This document shows positions 31,860 through 39,407 of a stretch of 40,417 nucleotides of DNA, piece by piece (within the stretch, counting starts at the first letter, position 1; each line of letters starts with the position of its first letter). The notes under the pieces were generated by a model. That model did not search any database. It was not told where the DNA came from and saw nothing but the letters and a program-made list of their open reading frames with translations. The DNA comes from Leptofilum sp050292445. GTDB lineage: Bacteria; Chloroflexota; Anaerolineae; Promineifilales; Promineifilaceae. Both the position numbers and the translations under genes were made by a program. The DNA lies in contig JBNKLQ010000012.1 in the NCBI GenBank assembly GCA_050292445.1, positions 1 to 40,417 of the forward strand. The letters are read 5' to 3'.

Positions 31860-31910
31860 AGTATTGCGCTGAAGTCCATAATCTGATGCGAACTTTTGGG
31901 GCGCAATACT
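31860..31910. terminator. Hairpin downstream of the LCP gene
   Basis: AGTATTGCGC (31860-31869) pairs with GCGCAATACT (31901-31910), 10 bp, large loop. It lies between two minus-strand genes with 286 bases between them. It may end the LCP transcript; there is no clear T tract. Confidence 0.4.
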
Positions 31911-31965
31911 AGTAATTGGAGAGAGAAAGACAAATCAGACAGTTATTAGGCTGCCAGAGGCTTTC

Positions 31966-33405
31966 TTATGAGTTTGGCACTCTCCAATCGTTGCCGATGA
32001 TGATCAAGATATCGTAGTCGCCGTCGGGATTGTTGCCGCTGCTTATGTTGAGCGGTGGTACATGCATCAACTGGGTTAGGTAGCGGCTGGTGTTGGGGTA
32101 TGATCCATAGGTGATAATCTGGGAGGTGAGGTAGGTGGAGGCGTCGGCATTACCAATTTCGGTTACGTTAATGCCAAAAGATTGTAAATATTCCTGCGTG
32201 GAGGAAGCCAGCCCAAATTCGGCCGTGCCATTGAGCACGGCAACGCGAGCCTGTTCAGTAGCCATCAACGCAGGAAGGTTTTCAATAACCGGCGTGGGAA
32301 TAGCCGGGGGGGCGAACAACTGATCTCTAAGCTGCCGGATATTTTCGCGTACGGGAACCAATACCTCACGGCCGTCTGGCGTTATCTCGTTATACACATA
32401 GTCATAATCGAGAACGGCCGTACGAATACTGTCACGCGGAATATCTTGGGCCAATAAGGCTAACTGAATTGCCTCATCCAGCGTCATATTTGTGCGTACG
32501 TTTTCTTGTGACGTTTGCCACAATTGGGGTGCCTGGGCCAATAATTGTGGTAGGTTGCCCAGGTCAAGCACCTGCTGGCGCACCGCCAAAATGACGGCTT
32601 GCTGACGTGCAGCCCGATCGACATCGCCTCCAAACGTGGCCCGCGTACGCGCATACTTTAGCGCTGCTTCACCATTTAAATGTTGTTCGCCTGCTTCAAT
32701 AGAAAGAGGATCATAACCATAGCACCGGTCGGGGTAATCTGGGTCGTCAATCGCTTCAGGTACATCAATGTCAATGCCCCCAATCAGATCAACCACCTCT
32801 ACAAATGCATCAAAATTAACGGCGACATAATAATCAATCGGTACCCCTAACAGTGTCTCAACAGTTTGGACAGCCAATGCCTGCCCACCACCGGGATATT
32901 CATAAATTTCGCCAAAATAATTGGCTTGATTAATGCGGTCTACACCAAAATCGGGAATTTCTACCCACAGATCGCGTGGTAATGACAAAACGGCCGCAGA
33001 CAGACCCACCGGATCAATGGTTAACACCATCATGCTGTCTGTATGCGTGGGGCCAGCTTCTTCACACCGTTGGTCAATGCCCATTAACAAGATGGACACA
33101 CGGTTCTTGCCTTCCCAACGGTGAAAGGCATCTGTGGATAATATGGGGTTGGAGTCGTTGTTACCTTGGATAGGTTCAACATCACTGCTGGGAGCAGGTA
33201 GCTCCTGAGCAGATTCGTTGCTGCTGCCCGAGTTGGCAAAATCAGGGTTAATCACTTCCAGAGAGGAAACGGTTGCCTGAACTGTTTGGTACAGCCAAAC
33301 CGAACTGCCAATGAGCAAAATAATGATGCCCAACCCCAGGAGCGATACGGCCCAAAGAGGTAAACGGACCCGAGGCGGGTTACGACGAGATGAATTGGAT
33401 TTCAT
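31966..33405 (-). CDS. LytR-CpsA-Psr (LCP) family cell-wall glycopolymer ligase with LytR_C domain
   Basis: 479 residues. A basic cytoplasmic N-terminus and one membrane helix (about 18-41) are followed by the LCP catalytic domain (about 100-265) with VSILLMGIDQR, HTDSMMVLTIDP, LSLPRDLWVEIPDFGVDRINQANYFG, YYVAVNFDAFVEVVDLIGGIDIDVP and LNGEAALKYARTRATFGGDVDRAARQQAVI. The C-terminal LytR_C domain (about 370-475) begins ARVAVLNGTAEFGLASSTQEYLQSFG. LCP enzymes move lipid-linked polysaccharides onto the cell wall or, in other lineages, onto proteins. It stands back to back with the GT39 gene, sharing a 140-base promoter region. Its ribosome site is weak. Confidence 0.95.
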   Translation of the reverse strand: MKSNSSRRNPPRVRLPLWAVSLLGLGIIILLIGSSVWLYQTVQATVSSLEVINPDFANSGSSNESAQELPAPSSDVEPIQGNNDSNPILSTDAFHRWEGKNRVSILLMGIDQRCEEAGPTHTDSMMVLTIDPVGLSAAVLSLPRDLWVEIPDFGVDRINQANYFGEIYEYPGGGQALAVQTVETLLGVPIDYYVAVNFDAFVEVVDLIGGIDIDVPEAIDDPDYPDRCYGYDPLSIEAGEQHLNGEAALKYARTRATFGGDVDRAARQQAVILAVRQQVLDLGNLPQLLAQAPQLWQTSQENVRTNMTLDEAIQLALLAQDIPRDSIRTAVLDYDYVYNEITPDGREVLVPVRENIRQLRDQLFAPPAIPTPVIENLPALMATEQARVAVLNGTAEFGLASSTQEYLQSFGINVTEIGNADASTYLTSQIITYGSYPNTSRYLTQLMHVPPLNISSGNNPDGDYDILIIIGNDWRVPNS

Positions 33406-33442
33406 ATCTTTTTGCGCGTTCCATGCCGGAATGGCGTAGGCG

Positions 33443-33473
33443 ATTATAACATAAAACCATCAGGCGACGTCAA
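33443..33473 (-). promoter_or_regulatory. Candidate promoter for the LCP gene
   Basis: On the minus strand TTGACG (33473-33468) is followed after 19 bases by a perfect TATAAT (33448-33443). The spacer is long, so strength may be modest or factor-dependent. The leader would be about 30 bases. Confidence 0.5.
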
Positions 33474-33505
33474 AAAATGGTTTGGGGGTTAGTATTGCTA
33501 CTCCG

Positions 33506-33534
33506 TTGACGCGCCTATAGGGCTCCTCTATAAT
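33506..33534 (+). promoter_or_regulatory. Sigma-70-type promoter placing GT39 mRNA start at its start codon
   Basis: TTGACG (33506-33511), exactly 17 bases, TATAAT (33529-33534). Transcription would begin near 33541, only a few bases before GTG 33544 and ATG 33547. No ribosome site is present, so the message is predicted leaderless. Confidence 0.8.
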
Positions 33535-33546
33535 GCGCCTCTTGTG

Positions 33547-35541
33547 ATGAAAAGATACCAAAAGTGGCTCCCTGTTTTTCTCATTTTGCTGTTGGCCTTT
33601 GGCCTTCGTCTCTATACATTGACTGACGTTCCCCCTGGACTGACGCATGATGAAGCCAATCATGGCCGGGAGGCAATTAATGTTTTACAGGGTGTCTTTT
33701 TGTTTGTTTTTCCCCTCAATTATGGCAGCGAGCCTCTCTACAGTTACACAGTTGCGAGCAGCATGTGGTTGTTTGGTCGATCATTATTTGCTTTACGATT
33801 TGTTAATATTTTATTTAGTGTTTTTACCATTGGGTTAAGCTTTTTGTGGGTGCGTCGCCGTTTTGACCGAACTACCGCGCTGGTAACGGCCGTTCTCCTC
33901 ACCGTCACCTTTTGGCCACTAGCATCAGCACGGGAAGCGCTGCGGGCGGGGATGCTGCCCTTTTTTATGGGTACGGCCGTCTGGTTCTTCTGGCTGCTTT
34001 TAGATGTGGTAGATGGGGAAATGAAAACCAATCGCCGCCGTTGGCTTTTGGCTGCGGCATTTGGTGTTTGTGTGGCCATCACCTTGCACATTTACCTGGC
34101 GGCACGCGTGGCCTGGTTACTCTTTCCCCTTTTTTTGCTTTACCTCGCCTGGCAAAAGCGCCGCCTGTTTCGCCAAAGCTGGCAGCCTGTTTTAGCCGGA
34201 CTGTTGCTGGCAGGCGTGCTGGTGACGCCCTTGTTTGTCTATCTGGAACGCAACCCGTACGCCCTGACCCGTCTAAGCATGTTGGACGCCCCGCTGGAAA
34301 ATTTGCGCAGCGGCAATTTGCTACCCGTCTGGAAAAATGCGAGTTCGGCATTGTTAGCTTTTGTCTGGCCCGGCTATGGCGATCAGTTTTTGGCTTACAA
34401 CATTCCCGGTCGGCCCGTTTTTGATGCGGTAACGGCCGTCTTTTTTGTGTTAGGAATTGGCGTTTGTTTATGGCGCTGGAAACGGCCGTCTTACACATTT
34501 GTCTTGCTCTGGTTTGGGGTGGGCATTCTGCCCTCGCTTATTACCGGGCCGACGGCGAACACCACGCGCAATTTGGCGGCATTGGTGCCGGTGTTTATTT
34601 TGCCCGCAATCGGCTTTGGAACGGCCGTACAGTGGCTCAAAACTCAAGTCAAACCGCTACCCACCTGGCTGCCTGCGGCAATTACGGCCGTTTGGCTGCT
34701 TTTTGCTGGTTGGCGCAGCGTTAGCGACTACTTCGTTACCTGGGCCAACGACCCCAACGTGCGAAGTGCTTACCAGGTTAATCTGGTGGAGACGTTGGCC
34801 TACCTGGAAATTAACAATGCAGACGAATCTGTCCTGCTATCTACGGTTTACCCCGGCCCGGCGCATGACCCATCCATCAATTTGGTCCTTACCGGCGAAG
34901 AAGACAACAAGCGCTGGGTCGATGCCCGCTGGGCGATAATCGCTCCCGGCGGCCAAAGCAGCCGGGCGATGATCCCCGCCTCCACGCCGCCTCATCCGCT
35001 GTTTGCCCAATGGCTGGAATCACGCCAAACGGTTCAGCTGCGCCCTGAAGATCTTGATCCTAGCTTCACCGACTATTGGTTGGATGCGGCGCAGTTGCAG
35101 GCGTGGGCGGAGGAAACGGCCGTTGCCAACTTCAACAATGCGCTCACCCTGCACCACGCCGAATGGCTCAATCCGGTGGCTCCCGGCGAAACGGCCGAAC
35201 TGCTCTTGGTCTGGCGTGTGAACGATCCGGAACGGGTGGGGCCAATTGTGCCGCCTGCCTTCACCACCGACGTTGTCATGTTCACCCAGGTCTTGGATGA
35301 GGCTGGCGTGCCCTTTGCCCAGCGCGACTCATTGGATGCGCCTTCTTGGGATTGGCAAGCGGGGGATGTGATAGCCCAGATTCATTCGGTCACCATTCCA
35401 GGCGGCACGTCGCCCGGCAGCTACCAGGCCATCGTCGGCATTTATGATCGGCTGTCTGGAGATCGTCTGCCGGTGTTGGCAGGTGATGGCGAGGTGGTGG
35501 GGGATTTTACGGCCGTACCTTCCTTAGAAATTAGCCAATAG
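33547..35541 (+). CDS. GT39-family (ArnT/PMT_2-like) membrane glycosyltransferase
   Basis: 664 residues from ATG 33547 (GTG 33544 immediately before is the alternative). About 11 membrane segments occupy residues 8-405. The first outer loop carries the acidic pair D35/E36 in PPGLTHDEANHGREA, typical of GT-C enzymes using polyprenyl-phosphate sugars, followed by YGSEPLYSYTVASSMWLFG and WPLASAREALRAGMLPF. A C-terminal outer domain of about 250 residues follows. It transfers a sugar from a lipid carrier to a lipid, glycan or protein outside the membrane; Ser/Thr-rich exported proteins encoded nearby are conceivable acceptors (inference). Promoter and start codon nearly coincide. It contains eight ACGGCCGT palindromes, the most of any gene here. 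Confidence 0.9.
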   Translation: MKRYQKWLPVFLILLLAFGLRLYTLTDVPPGLTHDEANHGREAINVLQGVFLFVFPLNYGSEPLYSYTVASSMWLFGRSLFALRFVNILFSVFTIGLSFLWVRRRFDRTTALVTAVLLTVTFWPLASAREALRAGMLPFFMGTAVWFFWLLLDVVDGEMKTNRRRWLLAAAFGVCVAITLHIYLAARVAWLLFPLFLLYLAWQKRRLFRQSWQPVLAGLLLAGVLVTPLFVYLERNPYALTRLSMLDAPLENLRSGNLLPVWKNASSALLAFVWPGYGDQFLAYNIPGRPVFDAVTAVFFVLGIGVCLWRWKRPSYTFVLLWFGVGILPSLITGPTANTTRNLAALVPVFILPAIGFGTAVQWLKTQVKPLPTWLPAAITAVWLLFAGWRSVSDYFVTWANDPNVRSAYQVNLVETLAYLEINNADESVLLSTVYPGPAHDPSINLVLTGEEDNKRWVDARWAIIAPGGQSSRAMIPASTPPHPLFAQWLESRQTVQLRPEDLDPSFTDYWLDAAQLQAWAEETAVANFNNALTLHHAEWLNPVAPGETAELLLVWRVNDPERVGPIVPPAFTTDVVMFTQVLDEAGVPFAQRDSLDAPSWDWQAGDVIAQIHSVTIPGGTSPGSYQAIVGIYDRLSGDRLPVLAGDGEVVGDFTAVPSLEISQ

Positions 35542-35564
35542 CGGGCGATGGCATCGTCGATTAC

Positions 35565-35593
35565 TTTACATAGTGTAACTTTTTCCGTATGAT
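35565..35593 (+). promoter_or_regulatory. Promoter of the sortase gene, deciding its start codon
   Basis: TTTACA (35565-35570), exactly 17 bases, TATGAT (35588-35593). The first in-frame ATG (35589) lies inside the -10 box and cannot be translated from this promoter. Transcription should begin at about 35600, at the second ATG (35601). Confidence 0.7.
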
Positions 35594-35600
35594 TGGACCC

Positions 35601-36608
35601 ATGAGCAACCAGCAACACCCCGACGATCTATCCGTCCAGGAACTGGAGCAGCTGCTTTACCGCAAAAAGCACGCTCTGCGCCGCCAGCGCTTGCAGCGGC
35701 TAAAAGAAGAAGGCCGCGTGGTGGATGTTGCTGGCGTGCTGCCGCCTAATCCGCAGCCACCGACGCTGCCGCGCCCCCAGGCTGCCCCCAGCGGTGCCTT
35801 GCGACAATACCAGCTCCAGTTTGAAGATGAACCGCAATTGGAACTTGCTGATTTACCTGCTGTTGAAACAAAGCCTAAGGGAAACGGCCGTACCTGGCTC
35901 AACCGTCTGCTGTTTGTGGTGGAAGTAGGGGCGGTGGTTGGTTTAGTGGTGGTGCTGCTCAATTTGTGGGGTACCCAGCGGGAGCTAAATCAGGAACTGT
36001 CCGACGTGCAGCAATCTCAGGCGGCGGCGCTTAGTTTGCCCACGCCCACGGCCGCACCGCTCATTGATCTGGTGGTTTTGCCCACGGGGCATCGCTATAT
36101 TGACGGCCGTTCTCCCGAACCGGTTGAATCAGGCGACATCCCGGCCCATTTGCTGCCCGCCATGCAGGCATACAAACCGCCACCGCTGCCTACCCCCGGC
36201 CCAGAACAGGCCCGCATCATCGAGATTCCCACTATTGGCGTGAATGCCCCCATTGTCGCTGGCGTGTACGATTGGGAGCAGCTCAAGCGCGGTGTGGGCC
36301 ACCACACTGGCTCGGCGCTGCCCGGCGAGGTGGGCAACATGGTTCTGGCTGCCCACAATGATATTTACGGCGAAATTTTCCGCGATTTGGATGAGCTTTC
36401 CCCCGGTGATGAATTTACCGTTTCTACCGGTGCGCGCGCCTACACATACGTCGTCACCAAAATCGAAATTGTGGAGCCAACCGAAGTAGATGTGATGCAA
36501 TCTACTGACTACGCCAGCGCCACGCTCATTTCCTGCTACCCCTACCGCATTAACACCCAGCGCATCGTCGTTTTTGCTGATCTGAAGACAAACGGCCCTT
36601 CTTCCTAA
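35601..36608 (+). CDS. Sortase family transpeptidase with long cytoplasmic N-terminus
   Basis: 335 residues from ATG 35601, chosen because the earlier ATG 35589 lies within the promoter -10 box. Residues 1-98 are cytoplasmic: a basic coiled-coil-like helix (QELEQLLYRKKHALRRQRLQRLKEEG) and a Pro-rich acidic part. One membrane helix spans about 102-123. The sortase beta barrel occupies about 200-332, with IEIPTIGVNAPIV, catalytic H252 in LAAHNDIYGE, C312 in LISCYPYR and R321 in TQRIVVFA. It would anchor or cross-link exported proteins outside the cell. The large cytoplasmic region is longer than in standard sortases. Candidate substrates with a sorting signal were not found in this window. Confidence 0.9.
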   Translation: MSNQQHPDDLSVQELEQLLYRKKHALRRQRLQRLKEEGRVVDVAGVLPPNPQPPTLPRPQAAPSGALRQYQLQFEDEPQLELADLPAVETKPKGNGRTWLNRLLFVVEVGAVVGLVVVLLNLWGTQRELNQELSDVQQSQAAALSLPTPTAAPLIDLVVLPTGHRYIDGRSPEPVESGDIPAHLLPAMQAYKPPPLPTPGPEQARIIEIPTIGVNAPIVAGVYDWEQLKRGVGHHTGSALPGEVGNMVLAAHNDIYGEIFRDLDELSPGDEFTVSTGARAYTYVVTKIEIVEPTEVDVMQSTDYASATLISCYPYRINTQRIVVFADLKTNGPSS

Positions 36609-36636
36609 GTAAAACCAAGCAAGTTTTGCCGGGTAT

Positions 36637-36689
36637 GTAGCCGCGATTTCTTATCGCGCATCTGGATCGCAGTAAGAAACTGCGGCTAC
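36637..36689. repeat. Imperfect palindrome (GTAGCCGC type) after the sortase gene
   Basis: GTAGCCGC (36637-36644) mirrors GCGGCTAC (36682-36689); inside, TTTCTTA and TAAGAAA also pair with a few mismatches. It may act as transcription end for the sortase gene or be a dispersed extragenic repeat. Confidence 0.55.
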
Positions 36690-36792
36690 TGGTAAGTACC
36701 AAACAAGATTTTGTATCAGCAGATTGTGTAGATTGAAAAGATTTTATCTGTGTAGACGACCTGGCTGATAACGGCCGTTTCCTATCTCAACA

Positions 36793-37746
36793 CTACAAAG
36801 TAGACCTATGCAAAGAAAGATTTTTGTCCAGCCCCATTCCCATTAGCAGAAAAACAGATACAACCACACACCACAGCACGATAAGTTGTGGCGAAAGTAA
36901 AAACCAACGTTGGTCATAGGTTGCAAAGAAAACGGCCGTACTCAAAAGGTAAGTCAAAATGACGCTGCCAATTCCCGCCCAGCGCAGCCAACGTTTTTTG
37001 AGGAAAAAATAACTGGCCATTATACCGGTCCACATCAGCATTCGTACCAAAGGCTCTAAAACAGCCGCACTGACGGGAAGCCGGAGATTAATCACCATAC
37101 TGATCTGATCCATCCAGAAATTTTGCGTCAGAAGACCGAGCAGCAGAGGTAAACTCCCAAATAGCAGCAGCAAGCTATCAAAACGTGCCTGCCATGCCAG
37201 CCAAAGCCACAACAATAGAACCCCCATAGCAAATACCATGCCGCCAGTCAAAATGCCAGGAGGATACCCATACATCCAGGATGCCAAAAGCGGTGCAGCT
37301 ATGAGGGAAACAAAAAATGAGGTCCACCACAGGGCAATCATCACCGAACGTTTGCGCCAACTCCATAAAAATTGTCCAATTACAATCACACCAACCACCA
37401 TATTCCAGAGCACCCACCAGTTTTGACGGTCTCCCGGCATACTTTCCAGTTGGAATTCAAATAAACTTAGCCAATAAGCCGAACCCTCTACAAACAAGAA
37501 AGAAAGCAAAAACAGAAGAAAGGTCTTGCTCCCGTATCGGTTTTTTGCTGCCAAAAGCCGACCAGCCAACTCAGTAACCGAACCCATCTCCTGTTTTAAT
37601 TTTGCGGGATCAGCTTGAAAACGGCCGTCTGCCAAACCTTCCTCAAGATGCGTTTCAATTTCCGCCAGAATCTCTTCCCGTTCCTTATCATCAACACCCT
37701 CAAGCCTGCTGCGCAATTCCGCCAGGTATGCCTTAATCTGATTCAT
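36793..37746 (-). CDS. HAAS-domain membrane protein, partner of PadR
   Basis: 317 residues. The N-terminal 70 residues (MNQIKAYLAELRSRLEGVDDKEREEILAEIETHLEEGLADG) form the HAAS helical domain known from proteins encoded next to PadR regulators. Seven to eight membrane segments follow from residue 74 to the end. Its ATG overlaps the stop codon of the padR-like gene (ATGA, four bases), so the two are translationally coupled. From family knowledge HAAS proteins may link membrane state to the regulator, but their biochemistry is not settled. Two ACGGCCGT palindromes lie within the gene. Confidence 0.85.
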   Translation of the reverse strand: MNQIKAYLAELRSRLEGVDDKEREEILAEIETHLEEGLADGRFQADPAKLKQEMGSVTELAGRLLAAKNRYGSKTFLLFLLSFLFVEGSAYWLSLFEFQLESMPGDRQNWWVLWNMVVGVIVIGQFLWSWRKRSVMIALWWTSFFVSLIAAPLLASWMYGYPPGILTGGMVFAMGVLLLWLWLAWQARFDSLLLLFGSLPLLLGLLTQNFWMDQISMVINLRLPVSAAVLEPLVRMLMWTGIMASYFFLKKRWLRWAGIGSVILTYLLSTAVFFATYDQRWFLLSPQLIVLWCVVVSVFLLMGMGLDKNLSLHRSTL

Positions 37747-38087
37747 GAAACACTCTCCATCCCCAAATTCAGCGTATCAAACAGCTTATTAAAAAAATGT
37801 CGCCATTCAGATAAATGATCTACCCGTGCCTGTTGGCCAGCCTCCGTCAAGGTATAATATTTGCGTCGTCGTTTGCCTTGTCCAGATTGCCATTCACTTT
37901 TTACGAGACCATCTTCTTCTAGTTGGTGAAGGGCTGGATACAGAGAAGCGGCCGTTAGAGAAAAATATCCCTCACTTTTTTCTTCCAACTCACGCATGAT
38001 CTGGTAGCCATATTTGGCCTCGTTACCAATCACATCAAGCACCAATAATTTGGTACTCCCCTTTCGTAGTTGATCTAATTGACTCAT
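37743..38087 (-). CDS. PadR family transcriptional regulator
   Basis: 114 residues, a stand-alone winged-helix domain: LDVIGNEAKYGYQIMRELEEKSEGYFSLTAASLYPALHQLEEDGLVKSEWQSGQGKRRRKYYTLTEAGQQ is the core PadR signature, with a C-terminal helix for dimerisation (HLSEWRHFFNKLFDTL). AAGGTG precedes the ATG. A 15-bp inverted repeat covers its own promoter (38101-38141), so autorepression is very likely. It is coupled to the HAAS membrane protein gene, a common pairing. The inducer is unknown. Confidence 0.93.
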   Translation of the reverse strand: MSQLDQLRKGSTKLLVLDVIGNEAKYGYQIMRELEEKSEGYFSLTAASLYPALHQLEEDGLVKSEWQSGQGKRRRKYYTLTEAGQQARVDHLSEWRHFFNKLFDTLNLGMESVS

Positions 38088-38100
38088 TGAGCACCTTCTA

Positions 38101-38141
38101 TCGCTTAGTTATATATTGTCAAATGATATATAAGTAAGCGA
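38101..38141. promoter_or_regulatory. Probable PadR operator (inverted repeat)
   Basis: TCGCTTAGTTATATA (38101-38115) and TATATAAGTAAGCGA (38127-38141) are inverted copies matching at 14 of 15 positions, separated by 11 bases. The right arm lies over the promoter spacer and reaches the -10; the left arm covers the start of transcription and the leader. Confidence 0.75.
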
Positions 38142-38151
38142 TATATGTCAA
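38123..38151 (-). promoter_or_regulatory. Promoter of the padR-HAAS operon
   Basis: On the minus strand: TTGACA (38151-38146), 17 bases, TATCAT (38128-38123). A second TTGACA lies at 38122-38117, exactly 29 bases on, in a similar context. Confidence 0.8.
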
Positions 38152-38155
38152 TAAT

Positions 38156-38194
38156 GAAAAAGGGAGAAACAAAACAGGAATTTCGTTTCTCCCT
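38156..38194 (-). terminator. Terminator after hypE
   Basis: AGGGAGAAAC (38161-38170) and GTTTCTCCCT (38185-38194) form a perfect 10-bp stem. Read on the minus strand it is followed by a T run, which suits the end of the hyp operon. Confidence 0.85.
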
Positions 38195-38212
38195 CTGGAT
38201 AAGCAATGAGTC

Positions 38213-39283
38213 TTAGCAAATGCGCGGCAGCTGCTCGCCAATTTGCATGGAGATGACGCGCGTGCCGCCGATGCCTGTTTTGGCGACCACCATCCCCGGA
38301 TGATCTGCGACGACCTGCCCGATTACGGCCGTTTCCCGCCCCAACTCATTTTTCCGCATCACATCCACCACAGCCTCAGCCTTGTCAGCCGGCACAATCG
38401 CCAGCAGCTTGCCCTCATTGGCCACAAAAATTGGGTCCATCCCCAGTAGTTCACAAGCGGAATGCACCGCCGGGTTCACCGGAATTTTGTTATCGTTGAG
38501 GGCGATGCCCACCTTGGAGCTTTGAGCAATTTCGTTGAGCGAAGAAGCCACGCCGCCTCGCGTTGGATCGCGCAAGACGTGAATGTCCGGGCAAACCACC
38601 AGCATTTCCGCGATGAGGCCGTTGAGAGCGGCCGTATCACTGACAATCGGCGCTTCAAATTCCAGCCCTTCCCGCACGCTCATAATCGCCATGCCATGAT
38701 CGCCAATCGTGCCGCTAAGAATGACCACATCCCCCGGCTGCGCCTTGTCCGGGCCAATCGCTAACCCATCGGGAATGATGCCAATGCCGCTGGTGTTGAT
38801 GAATACCCCATCACCGTGACCTTTGTCCACCACCTTGGTATCCCCGGTCACCACCACCACGCCTGCTTTGGCCGCTGCTGCCGCCATGCTGTCCACAATG
38901 CGACCCAAGGCACTCAGTGCCAGCCCTTCCTCGATGATAAAGCCAACGGTCAGGTAGAGCGGTTTTGCTCCGGCCATGCTGATGTCATTTACCGTGCCGT
39001 TGATGGCCAGCTCGCCAATGTTGCCGCCGGGAAAGAAAAGCGGCTGCACCACGAAAGAATCCGTGGACATGGCCAATCTACCAGCAGGCACATCAAATAC
39101 GGCCGCATCTCCCAAATCCTCCAGCTTGTCATTGCGAAAGGCGGGCAAAAAGAGATGCTCTACAAGTTCGGCCGACAACTTGCCGCCCCCGCCGTGCCCT
39201 AAAATAATGTTAGGGTAGCTGCGCAGCGGCATGGGGCAAACCCAGCCTTCAAAATCTAAATCATTACTTACGGATTGTTCCAC
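38213..39283 (-). CDS. hypE: Hydrogenase maturation protein HypE
   Basis: 356 residues of the PurM/AIR-synthase fold. Motifs: ILGHGGGGKLSAELVEHLFLPAF, DLGDAAVF, MSTDSFVVQPLFFPGGNIGELAINGTVNDISMAGAKPLYL, VVTGDTKVVDKGHGDGVFINTSGIG, ILSGTIGDHGMAIMSVREGL, LRDPTRGGVASSLNEIA and the C-terminal PRIC whose cysteine carries the thiocarboxamide that becomes cyanide. HypE with HypF makes the CN ligands of the [NiFe]-hydrogenase iron and hands them to HypC/HypD. The start is GTG with GAGGA seven bases upstream, giving a slightly longer N-terminus than usual. It lies downstream of hypD in one operon, 124 bases apart. Confidence 0.97.
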   Translation of the reverse strand: MEQSVSNDLDFEGWVCPMPLRSYPNIILGHGGGGKLSAELVEHLFLPAFRNDKLEDLGDAAVFDVPAGRLAMSTDSFVVQPLFFPGGNIGELAINGTVNDISMAGAKPLYLTVGFIIEEGLALSALGRIVDSMAAAAAKAGVVVVTGDTKVVDKGHGDGVFINTSGIGIIPDGLAIGPDKAQPGDVVILSGTIGDHGMAIMSVREGLEFEAPIVSDTAALNGLIAEMLVVCPDIHVLRDPTRGGVASSLNEIAQSSKVGIALNDNKIPVNPAVHSACELLGMDPIFVANEGKLLAIVPADKAEAVVDVMRKNELGRETAVIGQVVADHPGMVVAKTGIGGTRVISMQIGEQLPRIC

Positions 39284-39407
39284 TATTGTTCCTCATCCAG
39301 TGTCTTCGAAGAAGACAGTATTCATTCGCCCAACAAGAATAGAACGCTGATTGGCCTGATCCCCCTGATCTTTTTTATCAGGAAAATCAGGGTAATCTGC
39401 GTACCAT

